From Parasitella parasitica (taxonomy: Eukaryota; Mucoromycota; Mucoromycetes; Mucorales; Mucoraceae): a stretch of 27,508 nucleotides of DNA. A program made the translations under genes and the position numbers. Shown piece by piece: positions 18,669 through 27,508 of the stretch (its first letter is position 1; each line of letters begins with the position of its first letter). The notes under the pieces are model-generated. The model was not told the DNA's origin. It was given only the letters and a program-made list of their open reading frames with translations, and did no database searches. The stretch spans positions 1-27,508 of the forward strand of contig MU619439.1 in assembly GCA_025201805.1 (NCBI GenBank), given 5' to 3'.

Positions 18669-19886
18669 TTATTGACGATGGGTTCGATAAGACTCAATAG
18701 CTGTTAAAGGATCTTCCAATGTTGGGCCATTGTAAGCTGTTGTTGGCTTTGGTTGTTGCGGGTGAAGTGGCAGGGGCTGGACTTGTGCTTGTGGCAGCTG
18801 TGGCTGAGGGTACAGGTTATCATGATGCATGTAATGTCCACTGGGTGTCAAAGGTAACTGCTGTTGATGCTGTTGTTGAGCCGGCACATTCTATATATAG
18901 TGTAGCGAGTCAATACCCTCATATTGTTTAGTATCATGCCAATTATTACCTTGTAAGATGTAGATCTTGGTACCATTGGCCTATTGTAAACATCGGTTAT
19001 TCCTGTTGACGAAGTATGACTAGTATTAAAAGGATTATAGTCAGCAGGTGATGTTGATATCGCAGTTACAGGCGTATTTATTGAAGCGACAGGATCGACG
19101 TAGTAGCTCGTTGTTGTAGGATAGATGTTACTATTGTTTGAATACGCTATGTTTGTGGGTGTGGCTGATGGTGTTGCGTAGTAGTATGAGCTATTTTTGG
19201 CATTCAAATCTAACCCGCCTGCTTGTGTCAATGACGAAGTACGATGACTTGCACGTATACCTGTATTATTACTATTAGGTGCAACAGATGCTGCTGCTGG
19301 TGCTTGGTGGTGGTGGATGGGCGTAACGTTGCTGCTGTTTGCAGCAGAAGCAGAAACAGAGGGGTAAGATCTTGTGAATGGCTGCTGATTCGATAATGGC
19401 GTACTGAAGGGAGACAGACTTTGTGGCTCGTGTGGTTGTTGAGGGTAAAGAGAACAAGTAGCTGAATTTGATGAGACAGAAGAGGGTGGGGGGATTCCAT
19501 TGGATGGAACAATACGCGGCTGTGGAGTCTGCGATTGCTTTTGGTAGGGTGTATATCCTGTATCTGCAGCTCTTCTGCTAGCTGTATAACGTTGTTGAGC
19601 CTGTGAAGAAGAGGTCGTTGTGGAGGGCACTACATTGTTAGAGCGACTGTCATATACATTAACATTTGGGTTTGGGGGAGCCGATGGGGTAGTTCGGATG
19701 TTGTGATAAACAGGTTGCGCTGGAATTCTCAGTGGTACTCGTGCCAAGGGTCCATTAAATGTTGGCTGGACAGGATACTGTTGCTGAGCCTTTGAAAACA
19801 AGTAAAAGTTATGCGTAGCTGCAGCAGCAACTGCAGCCACATGCTGTTGTTGGTGTTGGTGTTGATGATGATGATGTTGGTGTTGG

Positions 19887-19921
<35 letters not shown>

Positions 19922-20891
19922 CTGCTGTGGTACCTGCACTTGGTGATGCTGTGGTACTTGGTGGTGTTTCTGCTGTTGAACCCATTGTTGCTGCGTGTTA
20001 CCTACAGATAATGCCATGGTTTCCATTAGCTTTTGTTGTTGAATCTCAACCGGCACGCTCATCAATTGGCTTCTGAATCCAAACAGAGCAGTTCTCCACC
20101 GTTCATATTCTTCCTTTTGAACAGATAGTTTAAATCGTAGTACGTCCAGAAACTCTAGCTCCATGATGTTCAGATCGATTACTTTCATTCCTGACACTTC
20201 AGACCACGTTTTATTGGTAAACGTGTTATCGTCAAGAAACTTGTTAGCTAGAAAGTGGTTGGGAAATAGTTAATTACACAGTAACGCTAGCAAGTCCATA
20301 TGTTATGTACCCAACATTAGAGCAACAGTAAACAATCGATATTCTGATCCATCGGCACCTTGAATATTGGGGTTATTTTGCAACAGCATCGCAATGTATT
20401 TCAGGGACAAAAATACAACAGATTCTGATAGTTGCGTTGCACTGAGGATCTATTATGATGGACAGCAATTGAGTATTCACTCCATCATCTTTGCAAAGCT
20501 TCGAGCCAATTACCTGACGACAGAACTTTTTAAATGCTGCACTCGTCATATTCGCCATATCTGCTGTAACTCTAGTCTGCTCCAAAGAGCTGCTCTTTTG
20601 AAATGTGGTGTCAGACTTGGAGCTTGAATGCAAATCCATGACTGATTGTCTTCTAGCATGCCACATTAAATAGACCATTGTTGACGAAAACTCTGCTATT
20701 TCAGAAATTGATAACGTAATGCTCGGTTTTGCATCTGTTGCGCTTGGTAACGGTTCTTTTCTATGCTGTGGCTGCTGCTGCTGCATTGTTGGAGGGTGCA
20801 CAGAAGGCTGAAGTCTGTGTTGAAATGGTTGCGGCTGTTGGGATTGTGGAAATACCACATTATCTACAACAGGGTAATTTTGTGAATACAT
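18669..20891 (-). CDS. Pho80-type cyclin with poly-Gln C-terminal region (CLG1/PCL-like)
   Basis: Exons on the minus strand are 20891-20514, 20449-20311, 20247-18950 and 18890-18669, giving 678 residues. After a Gln/Pro-rich N terminus the cyclin fold runs from about 60 to 235: ISEIAEFSSTMVYLMW, FKKFCRQ spliced to ILSATQLSESVVFLSLKYIAML, GADGSEYRLFTVALMLG, then ANKFLDDNTFTNKTWSEVSGM and DLNIMELEFLDVLRFKL. The NKFLDDNTYTNKTW-type block is the hallmark of fungal Pho80/Pcl-type cyclins, which activate Pho85-family CDKs; Clg1 is the closest named relative by architecture. The remaining 440 residues are low complexity: a run of 13 Gln at about 280, mixed Gln/His repeats, then Ser/Asn/Thr/Pro. The acceptor at 20450-20451 rather than a nearer CAG is needed to keep frame. 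It is divergent from ERB1. Confidence 0.87.
19845..19990 (-). repeat. CAG/CAA-CAT triplet repeat (poly-Q/H coding)
   Basis: On the plus strand this reads as repeated TGCTGT, TGGTGT and TGATGA units, including an unbroken TGT/TGC triplet run at about 19889-19927. It is in frame with the cyclin and encodes Gln and Gln-His tracts. Mixed codons in the run (CAA and CAG) suggest the tract is maintained as protein sequence, though pure TGC runs near 19912-19927 could still be unstable. Confidence 0.85.
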
Positions 20892-21299
20892 TTCTTTGTG
20901 CCTCTTCTTACAATCAATATGATCTTCAAATGATCATAAAACAAGAGAGAGAAAGAGAGAGATAGTGATAGAGAGAGATAGAGAGAGAATGGGATAGAGA
21001 GAATGGGATAGAGAAAGGAGGAGGAAGAGGTAGAGAAAGGGGAAGAAGAAGAGAAAGAGAAAGTCAGAGATACACAATCAGATTTGGAAACGCACACTGA
21101 GTTTCTAAATAGGTCATCTTTCCCAACTGATGGGCATTTGCCCTCTATCTACAACGCAGCTGGTTCTCTTCAGTCACGTATCTGTTGTTGATGTGGTACG
21201 ATTCGTGACCCTGTTTCCTTTTTTTCGATAGGAAGCCACTACTTCTAGCAAAAGAAACATCCTTTGAAACGTTTTTTTCTTTCCAGTTCACACAACATA
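20892..21299. promoter_or_regulatory. shared divergent promoter region of the cyclin and ERB1 genes
   Basis: The 408 bp between the two start codons must drive both genes. The cyclin-proximal third is a nearly pure purine stretch on the plus strand (about 20942-21066). The ERB1-proximal part has pyrimidine runs (TTTCCTTTTTTTCG at 21217-21230 and TTTTTTTCTTTCC at 21272-21284) just before the ATG at 21300. No convincing TATA box is seen for ERB1, as is common for ribosome biogenesis genes. Confidence 0.55.
20942..21066. repeat. 125-bp GA-rich polypurine tract
   Basis: This is a purine-only or nearly purine-only run built from GAGA, GATAGA and AATGGGATAGAGAG units, the last repeated in tandem at 20987-21014. 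It lies 50 bp upstream of the cyclin start, where on the cyclin's coding strand it becomes a CT-rich leader or promoter element. Such tracts can form non-B DNA or bind GA-box factors; neither is shown here. Confidence 0.8.
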
Positions 21300-23824
21300 A
21301 TGGCACCAAAGAAGAAAACTTCAGCTGCACAAAGAAAAGGACCCAAAGTTGTTATTAAAGAGCAACCCAAGCCGGTTGCAACATCACTCAAACGTAAAGC
21401 TGTTGAAGAGGATCAAGACGAAAGCGACGGTGATGATTTTGGAAATGTCGACATTGACATGGGGTCTTCCGACGAAGAAAACGACGATGCTGTTGACAGT
21501 GATGAGAATGATACCGAAGCATTTCCCGAAATTAGTCTTAGCGATGAAGACGAGGATGATGAGGATTTCCATGCTGACAGCGAGGAGCTGGATCAAGATG
21601 AGGAATCGGATGACGAAGAAGATGAATACATGGCCGGTGACAGCTTGGATGAAGCTGATCTGGATGAGGAACTTGAACGTGAACTTGAACGGGAAGAAGA
21701 AGATAAAGATGGTTTCAAATTGTACGTCTGATCTACATTATTGCCATGCATGTATTAATGCTTTGAATATATAGGCCTACTCCTTATCGTCAACACTATG
21801 CCAAGGAGCCTTTGCCAGAGATCGAAGGCAATTACGAAAGCGATAGTTCGACCGAAGAAACAGAAAACACAATTGGTAATGTACCTCTTGAATGGTATAA
21901 TGAATTGCCTCACATTGGTTACGACATTGATGGTAAAAAGATCCTGAAGCCTGCGACTGGTGATGAGCTTGATAAATTTTTGGCTACTATGGAAGATCCT
22001 GATTCATGGAAGACTGTCAAGAGTGACAAAGAGGGTAGAGATATTGTATTGGACGATAGAGAGCTAGACATTATTCAGCGACTCCAAAGAGGTATCATCC
22101 CTGACTCGACATACGATCCTTACGAATCCACCGTTGAATGGTTCACTTCAAAGACTGAGATTATGCCTCTCTCTGCTCGACCTGAGCCCAAGAGTAGATT
22201 TGTTCCCTCCAAGTGGGAGCACAAGAAGATTATGAAAATTGTTCGTGCTATTCGTCAAGGTCGTATTGTTCCACGTAAGCCCAAGGATGAAAAGCCCAGA
22301 TTCTATAACCTTTGGGGCGACGACGACAAACCTCGTGAAGATCATGTTATGCACATTGCAGCTCCCAAGATGAAACTACCTGAACATGATGAAAGCTACA
22401 ACCCACCTGCTGAGTACCTTCCTGATGAACAAGAGGTGAAGGAGTGGAATGAGATGGATGAGGAGGATAGACCCAAGAATTATCTGCCTAAAAAGTTCAG
22501 TAGCTTGCGCCATGTCCCTGCTTACGATCAGTTTACTCAAGAGAGATTTCAGCGCTGTCTTGATCTTTACCTGGCTCCTCGTGTCCGCAAGAACAGACTG
22601 AATATTGATCCTGAATCACTTGTCCCCAAGTTACCTAGTCCTAAGGATCTTCGTCCCTTCCCTACACACCAATCTATCTCTTACGAGGGTCATACTGCTC
22701 GTATTCGTGCCCTCTCTGTCCATCCAAATGGTCTCTATGCCCTTTCAGGTTCCGACGATAACACTTGTCGTCTCTGGGAAGTGTTGACAGGCCGTTGCCT
22801 CACTATGTGGAAGTTCGATGGTGTCATTCATGCACTTGGTTGGTGTCCTAACCCTGATGTCTGGCTCTTTGCTATTTCTGTAGGCCACGGTGAAGTTCAT
22901 TTGATTTCTCCCCCTAAACTCTGTTCAGCTGAGCAGGCCATGAATACAGACCAATTCTCGAAATCCGGCTTCGCCATGACCACTGAAAACGATAAACAAG
23001 CTGTTACTTGGATCAGAGCAAGTGAAGCCGATGAAGAAAAGTACGGCTACAAAACGCGTATTCAACATACACAAGTTGTCAAGCAAATCACATGGCATCG
23101 TAAGGGTGATTACCTTGCTACTGTTTCTCCTGACGCTAAGAACCTGGCAGTGCTCATTCATCAAATTACAAAGCATCAAACCCAAACCCCTTTCAAACGA
23201 CTCAAAGGTCTTGTGCAAAAGGTTGCGTTCCATCCCGTCAAGCCTATCTTTTTTGTCGCTGTAAGTAAATCTTTTATAAATTATGCGTGTGGCCACTGAT
23301 TCCAATATCTTGCTAGACTCAAATTTATGTTCGTGTGTATGATTTAATGCAACAGCAATTAATCAAGACATTACAAACCAGTGTGAAATGGGTTTCCAGT
23401 ATTGATATTCATCCTGGTGGTGATAATGTAATTATTGGTTCATATGATAAGAAGGTCTGTTGGTTTGATTTGGATCTTAGCTCAAGGCCATATAAATCTC
23501 TCCGGTAAGTTTGGAAGGACTTTGAGCTTTTTATTTTCATCCTTCCTGACGTTGTTTAATAGATATCACGACAAGGCTGTTCGTCAAGTCACTTTTCATA
23601 AGCGATACCCTCTTTTTGCATCCTCTTCTGATGATGGCACTATCCAAATCTTTTATGGTATGGTCTACAACGACTTGTTGCAAAACCCTTTGATTGTGCC
23701 CGTCAAGATTTTACGGGGTCACGAAGCCAAAGATGGTCTTGGTGTATTAAATATTGAATTTCACCCTACACAACCTTGGATTTTCTCCACAGGCTCTGAT
23801 GGTACTCTTAGACTTTGGACTTAG
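21300..23824 (+). CDS. ERB1: ribosome biogenesis protein ERB1/BOP1
   Basis: Exons are 21300-21721, 21775-23260, 23317-23504 and 23563-23824, giving 785 residues (yeast Erb1 807). With Nop7/PES1 and Ytm1/WDR12 it forms the PeBoW complex needed for 27S pre-rRNA processing and 60S assembly in the nucleolus. A basic start ([14 protein letters not shown]) leads into a long Asp/Glu-rich region (about 40-140). The BOP1 N-terminal domain follows from about 150: [20 protein letters not shown], then [32 protein letters not shown] and [30 protein letters not shown]. The C-terminal WD40 propeller starts near 440 with [15 protein letters not shown] and [12 protein letters not shown], and ends [10 protein letters not shown] just before the stop. 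All three introns fall where the family sequence continues without a gap. Confidence 0.96.
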
Positions 23825-23914
23825 ATTTTTCTTTTTTATATCATTTATCAAAACACACCAACACATTCTAAAAAACTACATTTTTGCAGAAAAAAACAAT
23901 CTAAAAAAAAAAAA

Positions 23915-23959
<45 letters not shown>

Positions 23960-25850
23960 AAATACAATGTTTTGAAACGTTCTTTGTTCACAACAAATTT
24001 TAAGTTGCATAATCGCTGAAAGGTTAGGATAAAAAGCCGAATATACCCCATTCGGCGCAACATAAAAAACAGGTATGATTATCACTAGTTGAGCATAACT
24101 GGATTTCCACTAGGCTATGTGTCTATCAAAACTTATCTGCACAAACTTTTATTTTTGTTTTATCCAAATTTATGTTACTTCAAAAATCTGATAAAATAAA
24201 TCTTCCAATGTATTATACACACATCCTATACATGATGTAAATCTTGGTAGCCCATGATTTACCCTAACATCCTAGGGCTAATCTAAAGTTTTGATAGGAA
24301 GACTTTGTTTAGAATAACAAAATATAGCCAGAAAAATACAATTAGAACTGAATATATTTATTTTGCTATTTCAAGATTGAATCTTCCTTTAAACTAGTGT
24401 ACACTTTGAAGGTATTTATAGTTATTTGACAGTGCCGCAGCAATAAGACCATGATCTAGGATGAGGGATAGACGGGTACGCCTTGAACCAATCTCTAGGA
24501 GCTAGATGGATCAGAGTTTCCAAGTTACCAGTAAGACCAGAGCGCAGATACGTATGAAGGATAGAATGTTCTTCATAGTAGTTTTGATGGAAGAACATTA
24601 TCAGGATTTAACACCGATTTCAGGAACCACATCTCATAGGATATCATTACTTTGTACTGGGATAAAGATCAGCCATTCAATGGCACCACTTATATCTCTT
24701 TGCCATTTCTAAATAAAGTCATTCCATTCTACTATACATTTCTACTCATGCCCGCTTTATGATAGATTATACAGAGTATCATCTATTACCGCTAAGATTT
24801 GATCTGTATCCTAAAAAAAACTTGCCTGATAGCGTCAAGTCAACGCTAAGTTTTCCAAATTAGATCATGGTTCTACGATTATTTTAACAAAAGTTATGCG
24901 CACATATCTGATATTTATGATAAATATTGAAAAGTAAAACTGTTTTTGCACATAACTTTTGATAGAGACATCGCCCAGTGGAAAGCAAGATATGCTCATG
25001 TAGCGATGATCATGCCTAACTGGATGACGCATAATGTTGTTATATCAATAAGATGCCATAGAGCTTGTAGCAAGATCAAGCTGCTAAAACCAATATGCGT
25101 GGTAAATCAGGGGTTTACACCGCATGCTCTATATATAAATCTCGGTTACAGTCGGGTATGATGACGTTAGCACATAATGTTAGTTTATATGAATGCATCC
25201 AGAGGATGTTGTGCTGAAGTGATAGAACTTCCCACAAAAAGTAATTGAATGTCATCTCTTAAGGAGCTACCTTAGAGATTCCAAATCAAGCTAATAAACA
25301 GATTACCTAAATATCTAACCGTGAAACCGAGAAGCATTTATAAAAAGAAATCGAACCACAAACCACATTTGGAACGCATAGACCAACGTAAGGACTGGTC
25401 CATGCATGTCATTTACAAATGTGTCAGAAACATCGATATTAGAATACCGTACTTGATTATGTAAAATCAAATACAGAAAAACCTGACTGACAGTTACGGC
25501 GTAACTAACAGACAGACCGTTTACAACAACGAATATAAATAGAGTAGAAATGTCTAACCTTTGCACTTTATCCTATTCCAAAAAATAAAGAAGGAATTAA
25601 ATTGTATCTATTGTTGTTTTACACTTTTTATTACAGATGTATTTCTAATAAAAGTTTAACTCTTTTGCGGATTCATTTTACTGACATATTTTGACATAAG
25701 AAACAGTTTTAAAAAGTATTTTTTTTGTATATATTTTACTGGTAATTTCACACATATGCAAAGCAGATGTAATCTGCAGTAAGAACAATTTATTAATAAA
25801 GAAGTTTGACCTAAATGGTACAAAAAACGTCTCATTGCACGTATCAGTAC
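23825..25850. other. AT-rich gene-free region, possible old element debris
   Basis: About 2 kb follows ERB1. The first 130 bp is its 3' flank with two long A-runs. Beyond that I find only short unspliced frames (24506-24712, 24946-25161 on plus; 25315-25566, 25678-25914 on minus). One reads YISLPFLNKVIPFYYTF across 24680-24740 before stopping. None has a recognisable domain, and stops interrupt every longer reading. They may be remnants of transposons, but nothing identifies the family. Confidence 0.45.
23903..23957 (+). repeat. two adjacent poly(A) runs (16 and 35 nt)
   Basis: An A16 run (23903-23918) and an A35 run (23923-23957) are separated by TGTT, 79 bp past the ERB1 stop. It is the longest homopolymer in the window. 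It could be part of the ERB1 3' untranslated region, the tail of an old retroposon, or a site prone to assembly length error. Confidence 0.85.
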
Positions 25851-26110
25851 TGTCAGATCTCAAAGACGATGGGTAGCCCTTCTTGTATAACCCTAAATTA
25901 TACCCTGTTGTCAAGTAGATTGTTACTAGAAATTAGTCTTGGCAATTAGTAATAATCTAAATAAGTCACCATAAATTTACGTATTGTAGATTTAAAAAAG
26001 GCATCAATAGCCGATGCAATTTCAATTTTAAATAAAGTATCGCACGCGCGATATATCTTTAAGGTTTTGTATCCCGTTGACCTTTCGTTTTATATTTTTT
26101 GTATCCAACA
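25851..26110 (+). mobile_element. degenerate solo LTR related to the left-edge LTR
   Basis: These 260 nt align along their whole length with the reverse complement of 1028-1256. Both share TGTCAGATC at the start, a GTAGCCCTT block, the TCAAGTAGATTGT block, AATTAGTCTT, TCTAAATAAGTCACCATAAATTTA, GATGCAATTTC, AAATAAAGTATC and a terminal ATCCAACA. The TATAAATA box of the left copy is here CATCAATA, and about 30 extra bases are present, including CGCACGCGCG at 26041-26050. No gag leader follows and no pol precedes it, so it is a solo LTR. The flanking five bases (AGTAC and ACCAC) do not match, so the target duplication has decayed or the site has rearranged. Confidence 0.82.
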
Positions 26111-27176
26111 ACCACAGCTTCAGCAAATTCCAGAAATTCGCGAAATCTCACTTTAACAGAGGTACCAAAACATGGTATTTGGACAATGGAAATAGTGTGC
26201 TAATTGTTGTATCCATAGAAAGGCTACATATGTCATATCTAACTTAGTCATAATGCACGGATCATGATATTAATTGTTGGAAATTCTTTTACAAATAAGG
26301 AATAGGCTACAAGTTGTAATTGGACCTCTTGCAAGGTTCCAGGCTTATTCAAAGAGTACATCTAGATCAGATCGCGGGATGTCGGGAAGACATCCTACCC
26401 AATCTTCTCTTTAATATAAGATAGAAAGATAGGTCTGTCCTGGAAATGCTGTGATTTAATAAGGTTTGACACTTCTTGTCAAATATCAAATGTTATGTGG
26501 ATTGATGTATATTTCAGATATTTCAATACAATAAAAAGAGACTTGTAATAATTCACAGCTTTCAACTGTATCCGAACAATAAAAGAAGTATCTCGTTTAT
26601 TATGATATAAATACAGGGTATTTATATCTTCAATTATTTACTACAACTGAGATGGCAGCTGTAATAACCAATAGATTAATGTGATAGTATGTTGTCACTG
26701 TTGATGAACGAATAGAAAATACACCGTGTTAGCATTGTCAATTGGTTTGATATGTTTCATTGTTGAGATTGATCCAAGAATAGGAGCTGATGTAACATAT
26801 TGATATGTGCAAGTAGCTGTAGTGTACATTTTTGGTTACACATCTTTATATAGTAATTGATCAATCTTACTGCAAGTTGCATATGCTTTGCATATGTCAA
26901 CATTGATAATAAACAACCTTTTTCTCTCGTAAACTTAACTTTACATTATTTTACATACATTCCTCTCTAGTGTATATTTATTTATATTACAGAGAACTAG
27001 TCCTTTTATACGAACTTTATATTATTGAATAGTATCTCTTTGTTTTTACAGTCGGCAAACATACTATCTGTCAATTTAACATATTATTAAATGTAAGGGA
27101 AGTCCCTGCTAAATTTATCTCCTTTTTTGGACTATTTGGTCCAAACTTCAATGAAAAATGTGAGAATCCCGATACT
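26111..27176. other. AT-rich gene-free region
   Basis: No supported gene is seen in this 1.07 kb. Short symmetric elements occur, such as CATATGCTTTGCATATG at 26880-26896 and TTGGAC...GTCCAA at 27127-27144. The stretch 26690-27080 begins TGTTG and is LTR-like in base composition, but no second copy is present in the window to confirm it. Confidence 0.45.
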
Positions 27177-27508
27177 TTGATGGTTTTTTTACATGTAATA
27201 AACTGCTTGGATTTGTCAGTAGATAATTTATTTGAGTAGCATGTACCTTTCGCAATAAAACAAAATTAGCCTTGTATTTTTTACATGTTTTTACATATTT
27301 TTAATTGAATTTTGAAATTTGGCTGTATTCAAGCAAGTCTCGCAAAATAAATCGAACAACTTTTTGATGGTTTTTTACATAAAATATATTGCTTAGATTT
27401 ACTAGTGGATAATTTATTTGAATAGTATGCACCTTTTTAAATAAAACAAAATTAACCTTGTATTTTTTGCACGTTTTTACATATTTTTAATTAAATTTTG
27501 AAATTTGG
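27177..27508. repeat. tandem direct repeat, 187-bp period, reaching window edge
   Basis: Unit 1 (27177-27322, 146 nt) and unit 2 (27364-27508, 145 nt) are near copies. Both run from TTGATGGTTTTTTACAT through GATAATTTATTTGA.TAG.ATG.ACCTTT and AATAAAACAAAATTA.CCTTGTATTTTTT to ATTTTTAATT.AATTTTGAAATTTGG. A 41-nt spacer separates them. Unit 2 ends exactly at the last base of the window, so further units probably follow. Confidence 0.88.

Noticed and set aside
20367-20627. Plus-strand frame across the cyclin introns
   Set aside because: It is antisense to cyclin exons whose splicing restores a conserved cyclin fold.
26690-27080. A second LTR type beginning TGTTG
   Set aside because: Composition is suggestive, but there is no second copy, no clear end and no target duplication.
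1-27508. CRISPR array, prokaryotic operon or defence island
   Set aside because: The genes are spliced fungal housekeeping genes and no regularly spaced short repeats occur.

Overview
This window looks like nuclear DNA of an early-diverging filamentous fungus, most probably Mucoromycota. The genome is AT-rich. Genes are compact, with introns of about 50-80 nt that start GTAAGT-like and end in AG, and intergenic gaps are short. The conserved set includes PPIL4 and an ASCC2-like protein whose closest resemblance is to animal versions. No species is claimed. All gene models are my own splicing of reading frames, judged by family conservation, and no search was run.

Layout. The left edge (1-1256) is the 5' end of an LTR retrotransposon on the minus strand: an LTR, a 64-nt leader and a gag ORF that runs off the window. 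A tRNA-Ala(UGC) gene lies 602 bp to its right. After about 1.2 kb of AT-rich DNA come a very-long-chain 3-hydroxyacyl-CoA dehydratase (PHS1, +) and an ASCC2/Cue3-like ribosome quality-control factor (-), tail to tail. A 94-nt hairpin lies upstream of the latter. Next are a doubtful small membrane-protein gene (+, 6605-7127) and PPIL4 (-), whose first coding exon is only the ATG. About 2.3 kb follows with decayed coding-like fragments.

The core, 11.2-23.8 kb, is gene-dense. In order: a protein with two HMG boxes (+), a BRO1-domain Rim20/PalA/ALIX protein (+, seven exons), a secreted M28 aminopeptidase (+, six exons), tRNA 2'-phosphotransferase TPT1 (+), a Pho80-type cyclin with a poly-Q tail (-), and the ribosome biogenesis factor ERB1/BOP1 (+). 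The cyclin and ERB1 are divergent and share a 408-bp promoter region with a long purine tract. The right 3.7 kb has no recognisable gene. It holds a 35-A run, a degenerate solo LTR related to the left one but in opposite orientation, and a tandem repeat of 187-bp period reaching the window edge.

The genes are mostly unrelated housekeeping functions: lipid elongation, ribosome rescue, splicing-associated isomerase, endosomal or pH signalling, extracellular proteolysis, tRNA splicing, CDK regulation and 60S assembly. I see no operon-like or defence-island logic and no convincing new multi-gene system. The most novel items are the unknown membrane-protein locus at 6.6-7.4 kb, the hairpin at 6134-6227 and the repeat families.
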